Below the pieces are notes generated by a model. That model ran no database searches and was not told the origin of the DNA. It was given only the letters and a program-made list of their open reading frames with translations. The translations under genes and the position numbers were made by a program. A DNA stretch of 64,000 nt from Azotimanducus chitobiosivorans (GTDB lineage: Bacteria > Pseudomonadota > Gammaproteobacteria > Pseudomonadales > Azotimanducaceae), in contig OZ241339.1 of assembly GCA_965200235.1 (NCBI GenBank), forward strand, positions 2,294,001 to 2,358,000, in the 5' to 3' direction. Below, piece by piece: positions 52,658-61,899 of this stretch; position 1 is the stretch's first letter, and every line of letters starts with the position of its first letter.

Positions 52658-55564
52658 ATGACAACAATGAACCACATCTATACAACGCTCTTGGCAGCAC
52701 TGTTGGCGAGTACGCCGATTTTGGTACTTGCGCAAGAATCCGATGAAAGAGAAGGGGGGGGGGGCGAGACCGAAGACGCCTCCGTGCCTATGGAGGAAAT
52801 CATCGTCACTGGCACGCGACTTGAGCGAACGCCCGGAGAGCTTGCGGGCAATTTGATTGTGCTCGACCAGACGTACATTCGAGCGACCGGCGAGGTGTCT
52901 ATCGAACGAGTGCTACGGCAACTTCCGCAAAATACAAACTTCACCCAAGAGCGCTTCGGCAGCGACCTCAATACCGCCACGAACCTGACCGGCGCATCGA
53001 CCGTCAACTTGCGCGGCTTGGGCAGTGAATCCACCTTGATCTTGGTCGATGGACGACGCCTCGGACACAGCGGGATTCTTGGCGGCGTCAGCGATATTTC
53101 TTCTATTCCACTCGCTATCGTCGAGCGCATCGAAGTTCTTCTCGACGGTGCGTCGGCCATTTACGGCTCGGATGCCGTCGGCGGCGTCGTGAATATCATC
53201 ACCCGCAAAGACTACCAAGGCGTCGAGGTCAGTCTCGACTATGGCTGGCCGAGCGACGATGGTTACGATGAAGTCAAAGGCACGATCGCTGGCGGCTTTC
53301 AGTTTGCCGGTGCTTCTGTCAGGGCAAGCTTCACCCGTTCGGACCATTCCGGCATGGATGCATCCGACCGAGAAGCGACGCTATTTCAGCAGAGCATCTT
53401 CCCCGGGCCGCAGTTCGACATTCGTTCCGTGACTCCGGTCCCGAGTCCGATCCTCTACCGACTCGGTGACGATGTGCTGACCGTCGCTGAACATCGAGCG
53501 CTGTCCGACGAGCAAAAAGCAATGGCGACGGCTGAAACGAGCGCGGTCTTGCCGGTCGGTTTCGACGAGAGTTCGAGCGTTGATGACATCACCCAATTTG
53601 GACCGGCCAGTTGGGGCGCAGCCACGCAAGTTGGCAATAGCCTGCTGCCCGAGCAGACGCGCGACACCTTCACATTGAATGTGACGCGGCCCTATGGCGA
53701 TGCCATCACTGCGAGCTTCTGGGGCAGCTTTGAGAATCGCAGCACGACGAATGAGCTTGGCTATCAGGGCTTTTCGCAAGCCTTCCTTGGCGCTGGCAAT
53801 CCGTTCAACCCATTTGGTACGAATGTGCGGATCAGCGGCCAGCGGCTCGACTTGCCGCGCGAGCACCAAGAAACGGAGACGGAGACGCGCGATTTTGGCA
53901 TTGAGCTTGAAGGCGAGATCGGTGCGAGCGGTTGGCAATGGGAGGCGCGGCTCGGTCGGCGCAGCGAATCGTCCGACACGCAGCGGGTTGGAACTTTGAA
54001 TGGCGAAGCCATCAGAGGCGGCCTCACCTACCGGCCGGTGCGTCAGACCCGTCGCGACCTGACACAAGACGAATGCGTTGCCATGGAGGGAAGATGGGTG
54101 GCTTTCTTTGGCGGGTATTGCCAGATCACGTTTCCGCCACCGGACGCGGTCAATCCGTTTGGCGATATTTCGCAGTATTTGCAGACGACCTATGCGGACA
54201 GCCTCAATCGCGACACCAACTTCGAGGCGCATCTTCGCGGCGAATTCGCGTCGCTTCCAGGCGGCAGCGCACGTGCGCTCTTTGGCTACCAATGGCAGAA
54301 CAAGCTGCTTGAGAGCGCGACCGACTTTCAGTTGGTCACATTTGAGTCGCCGACTGGTCGGATTGTCGAGTTCGACACCGACACTGAACGCTCGAATCAA
54401 GCGGTTTTCCTCGAAACGTGGCTGCCGCTCGTCGGCGCGCCAAACCGGCGGGCAGGTATCGACAGCTTGTCGCTCTCGGTGCTCGGCCGCTGGGATTCAT
54501 ACGACGAGCCGACGGTACAGTACAACCTCGGCGACGGTGGTGAAATGAAAGCCGAAAATCTCTCCGATGCTGGCAATGAGTTCACATGGAATGTCGGGCT
54601 TGTCTATGCGCCGGTGCCCGACCTGCGCGTTCGCATCACCAGGGAGACAGCCTTTGTCGCGCCGCAACTCAATCAAGTGCTCGTCGCCACCAACATCGGC
54701 CCAAGCCAACCGTTTCGCGGACTCTTGCTGCAGCAGCCAGACGGCAGTCTCAGTTTCGAAACCATCGAAGTCATCGAGGGTGGCAATTCTGATCTCAAAT
54801 CCGAAACCGCCGATATCCTGAGCTACGGCTTGGAACTGTCGCCACGGTTCATGCCGGGCTTCGGTTTCAAGGTCAACTGGAGCGATACGGAATACAAGGA
54901 CCGCATCAACCGCCTCTCGAACACCATCGTAGATCCGAACAATCTGCCAAGCGACACCTTCTTCGATACGACGCGCAATTTGTACGTGCAGGAGCGGCGC
55001 TGGATCAACGTCTCGTCAATCGAACGAGAAGGCGTTGACTACGAGGTCCACTACCAGCTCAATTCGCCACTCGGCGAATTTCGGGCGCATCTGCGCCATG
55101 CGCGCACGACGCGCTACGAGTTTGTCGTTGACCCGCTCGCCGAGCCCGAACCCATCAACGTGCTCTCGAACACAACCGCCAACACCGCTGTCGGCGTCGT
55201 GCCGCGCTCCGGCAATGACATGCAACTTTCATGGCGCTACCGGGGCGCTGGCATCGCGCTGAATTACTCGACCACGGACGAAACGAGCACCGAGCTTGCA
55301 GGCGTGACGAGAACCTACGAGCCACCCAAGCTCTTGAACCTCACCTTGAGCTATGATTTTGTCGCAGGCGGACTGCTGCCTGCTCCACGCTTCATGCAAG
55401 GTGCGAGGCTGCGCTTCACGGTGAACAATCTCGGCGACGATTTTGGCAGCACCAGCGTTCGCAACAGTGCTGGCGAACCGCTCGATCAGACCGGCCCCGA
55501 CGCTTCTCCGCTCTACGGCCGCGTGTTTAGCTTGAACCTCACCATGTCGCTAGGCCAGCTGTAA
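52658..55564 (+). CDS. TonB-dependent receptor (long), with a G11 tract near its N-terminus
   Basis: The 968-residue receptor has a signal peptide (LLAALLASTPILVLAQ), a TonB box-like EEIIVTGTRL and a plug with LRQLPQNTNFTQERFG, TVNLRGLGSESTLILVDGRRL, IERIEVLLDGASAIYGSDAVGGVVNIITRKDY. The barrel is long, with FTWNVGLVYAPVPDLRVRITRETAFVAPQLNQ. It resembles the Caulobacter/Alteromonas-type receptors for oligosaccharides or peptides; the substrate is unknown. A run of eleven G (52754-52764) encodes EGGGGE just after the signal peptide and could switch the gene by slippage. The tract is in frame in this sequence. A TlpA-like gene follows after 11 nt. Confidence 0.9.
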   Translation: MTTMNHIYTTLLAALLASTPILVLAQESDEREGGGGETEDASVPMEEIIVTGTRLERTPGELAGNLIVLDQTYIRATGEVSIERVLRQLPQNTNFTQERFGSDLNTATNLTGASTVNLRGLGSESTLILVDGRRLGHSGILGGVSDISSIPLAIVERIEVLLDGASAIYGSDAVGGVVNIITRKDYQGVEVSLDYGWPSDDGYDEVKGTIAGGFQFAGASVRASFTRSDHSGMDASDREATLFQQSIFPGPQFDIRSVTPVPSPILYRLGDDVLTVAEHRALSDEQKAMATAETSAVLPVGFDESSSVDDITQFGPASWGAATQVGNSLLPEQTRDTFTLNVTRPYGDAITASFWGSFENRSTTNELGYQGFSQAFLGAGNPFNPFGTNVRISGQRLDLPREHQETETETRDFGIELEGEIGASGWQWEARLGRRSESSDTQRVGTLNGEAIRGGLTYRPVRQTRRDLTQDECVAMEGRWVAFFGGYCQITFPPPDAVNPFGDISQYLQTTYADSLNRDTNFEAHLRGEFASLPGGSARALFGYQWQNKLLESATDFQLVTFESPTGRIVEFDTDTERSNQAVFLETWLPLVGAPNRRAGIDSLSLSVLGRWDSYDEPTVQYNLGDGGEMKAENLSDAGNEFTWNVGLVYAPVPDLRVRITRETAFVAPQLNQVLVATNIGPSQPFRGLLLQQPDGSLSFETIEVIEGGNSDLKSETADILSYGLELSPRFMPGFGFKVNWSDTEYKDRINRLSNTIVDPNNLPSDTFFDTTRNLYVQERRWINVSSIEREGVDYEVHYQLNSPLGEFRAHLRHARTTRYEFVVDPLAEPEPINVLSNTTANTAVGVVPRSGNDMQLSWRYRGAGIALNYSTTDETSTELAGVTRTYEPPKLLNLTLSYDFVAGGLLPAPRFMQGARLRFTVNNLGDDFGSTSVRNSAGEPLDQTGPDASPLYGRVFSLNLTMSLGQL
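52754..52764 (+). repeat. G11 homopolymeric tract in a receptor gene
   Basis: Eleven consecutive G inside the second TonB-dependent receptor, about 32 codons after its ATG. A gain or loss of one G would put the gene out of frame. Confidence 0.9.
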
Positions 55565-55575
55565 GGAGTTGAACG

Positions 55576-56826
55576 ATGCGCCTGAACACCCGATACTTGC
55601 TCGTCCTGCTGCTCTGTGCTTGTGGGGGACCGCTGTTTGCGAGCGAAGACTCGCGCATGGTGCTGAGCGGCGATGTGTCCGCTATCTACAAGGCAGGCGA
55701 CTTTCTGCTGTGGACACCAAAAGAAAGGAAGGAACGCACAGGTGGTGCGACCATGAGCGCGGCGACCTCGATGACTTCCGCGTCCGGTTCTCGGCCGAGC
55801 GTTGAAGACTCAGTCAATGTCATCGCCAAGGCGCCGCTCGACGCCGAAGGTCGATTCACGCTAAGCGTGGATGTCGCCGAGCCGAAGGTCGTGTTCTTCT
55901 ACGTCATCAATGGCCTCGGCCATGAGGGACAGCGATTTGCGCCGACCAAGGGGCAAAGCTTCATCATGGAGGCGGGCGAGCTGCATCTACGGATACAGTC
56001 GAGCCATCCGCGCTTCATTATTGAAGGCGGGTTCTACAACGATGCCGTCTACAATTCGTGGAAGCTGTCCGAAGCATTCTTGGAGACGGCAAGCACGATG
56101 CATCGCCTGAACAAACCGGTTGAAGGCGAGAGCGAAACCGAACGACGCTCGCGCGTCGACGGGGCGGCGGAAGCGGCGAGTCGCATGTATGAGCTTGAGA
56201 CAGAAGGACGCTCAGAGGTCGCGACAACACATCCTGACCCAATGGTCAGACGACTCGTGATTGAATCGGCGTGGCTGCACGGCCCGTGGCTGCTCGAAGC
56301 CGTGCGCGGCTTGGCCGAAATGGTGCCCGATGATCCGTGGGCACAAGCGCGGCTTGAGCGGGAAGAAGCGTTCGCAGAGAAGCGTGCGGCCGCGCGGCGC
56401 ATCTCGACGGGCACGGAGATACTGGATTTCACCGCTGAAACCTTGGACGGCGAGTCGGTGCGACTATCGGATGTGCGCGCCGACTCGCGCTATGTGCTGC
56501 TCGAATTCTGGGCATCTTGGTGCGGTCCTTGTCGAGTCGAAATTCCGCACATGAAGGAAGCCTACGTGACGCACAAGCCGAGCGGCTTCGAGATCGTCTC
56601 CTTTACCATCGACAATGATCGCGAGGACTGGGAGCTCGCCTCCGACGAGGAGGACATTCCGTGGCTGAATCTCGGCATGGGAGAGGATGCCGACGCGCCT
56701 AAGGCCTATAGCGTCTATGGCGTGCCGAAGAACTACCTCGTCGAGTCGAACACCGGCGAGATCCTCGCCACGGACCTGCGCGGGCACCATCTCGACGAGA
56801 AGCTCAAAGAACTGCTCGGAGGCTGA
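55576..56826 (+). CDS. Secreted TlpA-like thioredoxin with a DUF4369-like N-terminal region
   Basis: The 416-residue protein has a signal peptide (YLLVLLLCACGGPLFA, possibly a lipobox), a beta-rich N-terminal region and a helical middle. A C-terminal thioredoxin domain contains ILDFTAETLDGESVRLSDV, EFWASWCGPCRVEIPHMKEAY with the C-G-P-C active site, and YGVPKNYLVE with the cis-Pro. It should act as a periplasmic thiol-disulfide oxidoreductase. GGAG lies 8 nt before the ATG. Close linkage to the TonB receptor suggests that both act on the same imported compound, as seen for Bacteroidetes-type TonB/TlpA pairs. Confidence 0.85.
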   Translation: MRLNTRYLLVLLLCACGGPLFASEDSRMVLSGDVSAIYKAGDFLLWTPKERKERTGGATMSAATSMTSASGSRPSVEDSVNVIAKAPLDAEGRFTLSVDVAEPKVVFFYVINGLGHEGQRFAPTKGQSFIMEAGELHLRIQSSHPRFIIEGGFYNDAVYNSWKLSEAFLETASTMHRLNKPVEGESETERRSRVDGAAEAASRMYELETEGRSEVATTHPDPMVRRLVIESAWLHGPWLLEAVRGLAEMVPDDPWAQARLEREEAFAEKRAAARRISTGTEILDFTAETLDGESVRLSDVRADSRYVLLEFWASWCGPCRVEIPHMKEAYVTHKPSGFEIVSFTIDNDREDWELASDEEDIPWLNLGMGEDADAPKAYSVYGVPKNYLVESNTGEILATDLRGHHLDEKLKELLGG

Positions 56827-56840
56827 GCGCGAACGCTGAG

Positions 56841-57644
56841 TTAGCGCCCCTTATACACAGGCTTGCGCTTCTGCATGAACGCGAGCGGGCCTTCGCGCGC
56901 ATCTTCGGTCTGAAAGACCGCGCCGGAGATCGTGCTTTCATGTTTCAAGGCTTCGGCTTCGGGCAGCCCTAAGCATTCACGCGCGGATTTGCGAATCGCT
57001 TTGACGGCGATCGGACCGTTGGCGGCGATCTTCTCGGCGATCTCCATGGCTTTCGCGAGCACTTGATCTGGCTCGACCACATGGTTGAGGAAGCCGCAAT
57101 CGAGCGCAGCCTTGGCATCGATCAAATCGCCCGTCAGCAAGAGTTCCATGGCCTTGGCGAATCCGACCTGCACGGGAAGCCGCACCGATGAGCCGCCCGC
57201 CGGGAACAGCGCCCACTTGACCTCTTGCACGCCAAAGCGCGCCTTCGTACTGGCCACGCGGATATCAGTGCCCTGCACAAGTTCCATGCCGCCCGCGATC
57301 GCATGGCCGTTGATGGCAGCGATCACCGGCTTTTCGGGATTGAAGTTCCGCAGCAGTGCGCCGGCGGCGATGTTGCTGTTCGCCAAGACGCGCTCATCCC
57401 AGTCGTTCTCCGGCTTGCGCGCACCGGACATCAAGGGGACGAGCTGACCCAAGTCCGCCCCTGCGCAAAAGCAGTCGCCGGTGCCGGTGACCACCGCGAC
57501 ACGCACTTGATCGTCGTCTCGAATGGAGACCCACGAATCATAGAGGCCGACCGCGACCTCCGGGTTCATGGCGTTCTTCGCTTCAGGGCGATTCAGCGTG
57601 ACTCGCGCGATATGGCCTTCGACTTGATATTCAACTAGGGACAT
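56841..57644 (-). CDS. Enoyl-CoA hydratase/isomerase
   Basis: The 267-residue crotonase-fold protein has VTLNRPEAKNAMNPEV, an oxyanion-hole region VTGTGDCFCAGADLGQL and NGHAIAGGMELVQGTDIRVA. The A-G-A-D and A-G-G segments fit the CoA-thioester-binding oxyanion hole. Catalytic glutamates of true hydratases cannot be assigned with certainty, because residue 143 or so reads KWALFPAGG. It may hydrate or isomerise enoyl-CoA in fatty-acid breakdown. It is collinear with the MBL/M28 gene, 26 bp downstream of it. Confidence 0.9.
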   Translation of the reverse strand: MSLVEYQVEGHIARVTLNRPEAKNAMNPEVAVGLYDSWVSIRDDDQVRVAVVTGTGDCFCAGADLGQLVPLMSGARKPENDWDERVLANSNIAAGALLRNFNPEKPVIAAINGHAIAGGMELVQGTDIRVASTKARFGVQEVKWALFPAGGSSVRLPVQVGFAKAMELLLTGDLIDAKAALDCGFLNHVVEPDQVLAKAMEIAEKIAANGPIAVKAIRKSARECLGLPEAEALKHESTISGAVFQTEDAREGPLAFMQKRKPVYKGR

Positions 57645-57670
57645 GTGTACTTCCTATGGTCTGATTGTGT

Positions 57671-60202
57671 TCATTGCTGGTTGTTCGATACCCCGCGCTC
57701 TAGTGCCCGCAAAGCGCGGCTGCGCGCCGCCGCAAACTCATCGCCCGGACGCCAAGATTGCATCTCATCAGCCTGCGCGATGAGATAGGTGGTCATAAGC
57801 GCGAAGCGAGCGTCCGCCACCATACCATCAAATACCCAGTCGTCCGTAAGCTCATCGCTTGGCTGATGGTAATGCTGGTCAGTCCATTCGCGGATGCGCT
57901 CCCGACCCCAGCCGGCCGGCTTGCCGATGATTTCTACGCCGCCGTCAAGATACGCGCCCGGCACGCCAATTTTCGCGAAGCTAAACTGATCGGAGCGATA
58001 GTAGAAGCCTTGATCTGGGAACTGATCGCCATGCAGCGTCCGCCCCGTATACTCGGCGACATCGCTCACGATCCCGTCGAGACTCGACTTGCCAAGCCCG
58101 ATAAAGATCATGTCGCTCGCTTCGCCCCAGATATTGGCGCCATCCAAGTTGACATTGGCAGCGATTCGCCCCGGATGAAAAGTCGGATGCTTGGCGTAGT
58201 ATTCCGACCCCAAGAGACCCTGCTCTTCGGCGCCGACAAGCGCAAATACGATCGAGCGCCGCGGCGGTTCGGGCAGCGCTTTCAATGCCTTGGCAATCGC
58301 CAGCACCTGCGCGACGCCAGTCGCATTGTCGAGTGCGCCGTTGTAGATGACATCTTCGTCCGACAGGTCGGCTTCTTCGCCAGTGCCGAGATGATCATGG
58401 TGCGCGGTGAGAATGACGGCCTCTCTGCCGAGCCGCGCGTCACAGCCTTCGATCACACCAAGCACATTGGCGGTTTCGGTTCGCTCAAGCTGCGCACTCA
58501 GCGTCAGGCTTGACGTCACCCCAAGCGGGACAGGCACAAAATCTCGCGAGCGCGCCGATTCCGCCAAGGCGTCCATGTCATGGCCAGCCGAAGCTAGCAG
58601 CCTGCGCATCGCACTCTCGGCCATCCATGCCGAAGCCTCAATATGTGGCTCACCCGCGCTTGGCAATTCGAACTGCGCACCAGACCAAGACGTAGCGACT
58701 ACTTGCCACGGATAGCCCGCCGAAGGTGTCGTATGGATGATGATGGCAGCGGCAGCACCGAGCCTCGCAGCCATCTCATACTTGTATATCCAGCGACCGT
58801 AATAGAGACGCCGCCCGCCCGCAAACAGGTCTGGGTCCCACTCAGGATCGTTGTTCAACATCACCAGCACCTTGCCGCTGACATCCATACCCTTGTAGTC
58901 ATCCCATTCATATTCAGGTGCTTGAACACCGTAGCCCACGAACACAAGTTCCGCATCCGTGAAAGACGCGGACTCAGACTGATTGCTCACATTGACAACG
59001 AACTCGCGACCAGGCTCGGCCGTGAATCCGCTAGAAAACGACCAGCCACCCTCAATCGTGCTTGTGACACTGACAAGCTCGAAGGACTGCTGATAGCCGT
59101 TGTCCGCTCCGGGGGCGACACCCATCGCTTCGAATTGCCCCGCCAGCCACTCGCGCGCACGCAGGTCGCCAGCGCTGCCAGGGCCGCGACCCTCATAGGC
59201 ATCGCTTGAGATCTCGGCGACCACTGACCTCAGGTATTCGGCTGTCACCTCGGAAGACACGCCGTCCGCATGAACAAGCGCCCTGCCCACACGCGGCCCG
59301 CACCGCTGCACTTCACGCCATGCGAATCCCATCAGAGCGTTGCGATCAACGAGGGTCATGGGTCCAATCATCAGCGGCCGAAAATTTTCATCGGCATAGA
59401 GCGACCCCTGTTCAAGGGCTTGCTCAAGCGTCCAGCCCGCACGCGCCGCTTCACGCCCGAACTGCGCAAGCTCTTCCATCATGGCCTTGAACTCCAACAG
59501 GCCAACCCTGTCTGTCAGTGAACCGTGTCCGGGAATCACATGCTCGAACTCCAAGTCGAGCACCGCCTGCAAGGTCTCGCTCCATGCCTGTACGCTGCCG
59601 CCGGTATCAAGGTCTACAAAAGGATAGAGGCGATTGAAGAACAGGTCGCCCATGTGAATAGCACCGTCTTCACGAAACACCGCAACCAAATCACCATCGG
59701 TGTGGCCGCGTCCGACACTGTGCAGTTCGATCGTTTTGTTGCCAAGCGTGATGACGTGATTGCGCTCGAACGTTTCACTCGGCAGACCGTGCGCGGCATC
59801 GCCCTGCCACGTACTGCCGTCAAGGGTCTCCAGCCAGCGCTTGGTGTTGTCTGTGGAAACGATGCGCACGCCGCGCGCGAAAGCAGGATTGCCGTGCGTG
59901 TGATCGGCGTGCCAGTGCGTATTGACGACGACCGCAACTTCCTCACCTGTCAACTCTTCAGCGAGCGCACGAAGCGCCTGTCCCTGCATAGAAAAGGTCA
60001 TGGTGTCCACGACCACTGCGCCCTCGCCGGTCTTTAGTACCGCGACGTTGCCGCCTGCATTGGTATAGACGACATGCAGGTCGGGCGTGACTTGCTCATA
60101 CTCGAAGTCATTGACCCAAAGCACAAAGAACAGCGTCGCCGCGATGAAGGCAAGGGCGGCCGTGCCAAGCACCCACAGCCATATTCTCGGTGCGCGGTTC
60201 AC
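57671..60202 (-). CDS. Metallo-beta-lactamase domain fused to an M28 peptidase domain
   Basis: One 843-residue chain has an N-terminal transmembrane anchor (WVLGTAALAFIAATLFFVLWV). It is followed by an MBL hydrolase with THWHADHTHGN (H96, H98, D100, H101), VGRGHTDGDLVAVF, and VIPGHGSL. From about residue 320 a Zn-dependent M28 aminopeptidase/carboxypeptidase follows: a PA insertion (DAELVFVGYGVQAPE...IKYEMAARLGAAAAIIIH-like), TAHHDHLGTGEE, NGALDNATGVAQ, GAEEQGLLGSEYY and HQPSDELTDDW. Both zinc sites look intact. The fusion suggests sequential hydrolysis of one periplasmic substrate. Confidence 0.9.
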   Translation of the reverse strand: MNRAPRIWLWVLGTAALAFIAATLFFVLWVNDFEYEQVTPDLHVVYTNAGGNVAVLKTGEGAVVVDTMTFSMQGQALRALAEELTGEEVAVVVNTHWHADHTHGNPAFARGVRIVSTDNTKRWLETLDGSTWQGDAAHGLPSETFERNHVITLGNKTIELHSVGRGHTDGDLVAVFREDGAIHMGDLFFNRLYPFVDLDTGGSVQAWSETLQAVLDLEFEHVIPGHGSLTDRVGLLEFKAMMEELAQFGREAARAGWTLEQALEQGSLYADENFRPLMIGPMTLVDRNALMGFAWREVQRCGPRVGRALVHADGVSSEVTAEYLRSVVAEISSDAYEGRGPGSAGDLRAREWLAGQFEAMGVAPGADNGYQQSFELVSVTSTIEGGWSFSSGFTAEPGREFVVNVSNQSESASFTDAELVFVGYGVQAPEYEWDDYKGMDVSGKVLVMLNNDPEWDPDLFAGGRRLYYGRWIYKYEMAARLGAAAAIIIHTTPSAGYPWQVVATSWSGAQFELPSAGEPHIEASAWMAESAMRRLLASAGHDMDALAESARSRDFVPVPLGVTSSLTLSAQLERTETANVLGVIEGCDARLGREAVILTAHHDHLGTGEEADLSDEDVIYNGALDNATGVAQVLAIAKALKALPEPPRRSIVFALVGAEEQGLLGSEYYAKHPTFHPGRIAANVNLDGANIWGEASDMIFIGLGKSSLDGIVSDVAEYTGRTLHGDQFPDQGFYYRSDQFSFAKIGVPGAYLDGGVEIIGKPAGWGRERIREWTDQHYHQPSDELTDDWVFDGMVADARFALMTTYLIAQADEMQSWRPGDEFAAARSRALRALERGVSNNQQ

Positions 60203-60301
60203 AAGTGCCTCCCTCGGTAACGGCGATCATCTTGATAGGGTCGTCCGCAATCGTTGCGAGCGTTTTCAAAGCACAAGGCTGGCATGGCGCGGGGACACTA
60301 G

Positions 60302-61609
60302 CAGCCTGTTGAAAAAGGGCGATTCTGGCGGAGTTGGGCGGCGTGTCCCATCGAATTGCGCCCGCCTTCGGTGGCGAAGGACTCCGCCGGGCGTGCCCCC
60401 ATCCATGCGATCCGGCTTCCGACTGTCCGCTGGAGGCGCGTTCCGCCCGTCCACGACCCCGCCCGTGGCGTTTCCGGCGCCCGCCCCGTCATGCCCATGC
60501 CTCCAGCCGCCTCAGCCTCACGATGTTGTAGGCCGCGGCCGCAAGCCGGAACTGCCAGGCCGCGTTCGCCAGCCCCCGGTGGCGCAGCTTCCCCAGCAGC
60601 CCGTAGGTCTTCATCCAGCCGAACGGCTCCTCCACCTGCTTGCGCTTCCGCTGGCTCACCGCGTACCCCGCGTGGCGCGTGGTGCGACCGTCCACGCAGC
60701 CCCCGGACCGCTTCGCCGCCACATGCGGCGTCACCTTCATCTCCCGGCACGGCTTCACGAAGTCCGCCACGTCGTACCCCTTGTCCGCGCCCACCGTGCG
60801 CCTTCGCTTCCCGGGCCGCCGCGACAGCAGCGCCACCCCCGCTTCCCATTCCGCCCGGCCTCCGGCCACCGTCACCTCCGTGTCCACGATCAGCCCGTTC
60901 CGGTTCTCCGTCAGCACATGCCCCATGTAGCTCAGCTTCGCCTCCTTGCCGGGCCCCTTCCGGTACAGCCTCGACTCCGGGTCCGTCGTCGACGCGTGCG
61001 TCTCGTTGCGCCGCCTCTCCCCGTGGAAGTCCGACCCGTCCCCGCCGCGCGCCTCCCCGTCCTTCGGCCGGAACGACTTCAGCGACGCGCACGCCTCGAT
61101 CAGCGTCCCGTCCACGCTGAAGTGGTCGCGCGACAGCAGCCGACGCCCCTCGCCCTGCTTCCTCACCGCCTCGAACAGCAGCCCGTCCAGCCCCTCGCCG
61201 AGCATCCGGTCGCGGTTCTTCGAGAACGTCGAGTGGTCCCACACCGGCTCGTCCGCACCCAGCCCAACGAACCACCGGAACAGCAGGTCGTGGTCGAGCC
61301 GCTCCATCAGCAGACGCTCCGAACGCACCGTGTACAGCACCTGCAGCAGCAGCGCCCTCAGCAGGTGCTCCGGCGGGATCGACGGACGACCGCGCTCCGC
61401 GTACATCCGCGACAGCGCCGGCTCCAGCTCCGCAAGCGCCGCGTCCACTATCCGGCGCACCGCCCGTATCGGATGCGCCTCCCCTATCCTCGACTCCATG
61501 TCCACATAGCTGAACATCGACACCTGCCCGTCCACTTCGCCACGCATCCTCTTGCTCCTCTGCCGTCCGCACCTCTATTATCCTTCAACAGGACTTTTTC
61601 AACAGGCTC
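60302..61609 (-). mobile_element. IS5-family insertion sequence with CTAG target duplication
   Basis: Terminal inverted repeats of 15 bp (agcctgttgaaaaag at 60303-60317; ctttttcaacaggct at 61594-61608) enclose one transposase gene. Direct CTAG copies lie at 60298-60301 and 61610-61613. Joining the flanks recreates ggacactagtgtcc, a 14-bp palindrome, so the target was a palindrome at the edge of the dispersed repeat. Confidence 0.92.
60489..61547 (-). CDS. IS5-family transposase
   Basis: The 352-residue protein is intact. It has an N-terminal domain typical of IS5 transposases (SYVDMESRIGEAHPIRAVRRIVD, RPSIPPEHLLRALLLQVLYTVRSERLLMERLDHDLLFRWFVGL). The DDE core is DHFSVDGTLIEACAS, TVGADKGYDVADFV and RKQVEEPFGWMKTYGLL, where the last Glu is catalytic. 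The second Asp is followed by the expected spacing. The element may be functional. Confidence 0.9.
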   Translation of the reverse strand: MRGEVDGQVSMFSYVDMESRIGEAHPIRAVRRIVDAALAELEPALSRMYAERGRPSIPPEHLLRALLLQVLYTVRSERLLMERLDHDLLFRWFVGLGADEPVWDHSTFSKNRDRMLGEGLDGLLFEAVRKQGEGRRLLSRDHFSVDGTLIEACASLKSFRPKDGEARGGDGSDFHGERRRNETHASTTDPESRLYRKGPGKEAKLSYMGHVLTENRNGLIVDTEVTVAGGRAEWEAGVALLSRRPGKRRRTVGADKGYDVADFVKPCREMKVTPHVAAKRSGGCVDGRTTRHAGYAVSQRKRKQVEEPFGWMKTYGLLGKLRHRGLANAAWQFRLAAAAYNIVRLRRLEAWA

Positions 61610-61610
61610 C

Positions 61611-61868
61611 TAGTGTCCTGTCCCATAAATAAGTGTGGATTCAGCGCGCAGGAGAAGGGCTGTGGCAAGGCGCTGAAGCAGGCAATACTTTGCCGTATTG
61701 CCAAGGGACGCAACATCACATGGGACTGGGCTACAGCCCTTCTCCTGCGCGCCCTTCGGGAGTGGGCACAATCGCCGACGGCTGCGTTGCAGCCCTTGGC
61801 AATATACTCGATATTCCCTGCGCGACGCGCCTTGCACGGAAACTGCCCGCAGCCGCTGATGCCTCATT
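61611..61868 (+). repeat. Dispersed palindromic repeat element, copy B
   Basis: Starts tagtgtcctgtcccataaat like copy A (44304), in the opposite orientation. It contains a 20-bp perfect inverted repeat (61644-61663 with 61733-61752, gcgcgcaggagaagggctgt). It also has two inverted copies of a palindromic motif of about 52 bp (61664-61714 and 61781-61836) built on gcaaggcgc...ggcaata...tattgccaaggg. No coding gene is supported inside. Confidence 0.78.
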
Positions 61869-61899
61869 TTAGTTTGACGGAGCACTAGAAGCCCGCGCC

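Noticed and set aside
60298..61572. Second long minus-strand frame overlapping the IS5 transposase
   Set aside because: It is a Gly/Ala/Arg-rich alternative frame; the DDE motifs are only in the 60489-61547 frame.
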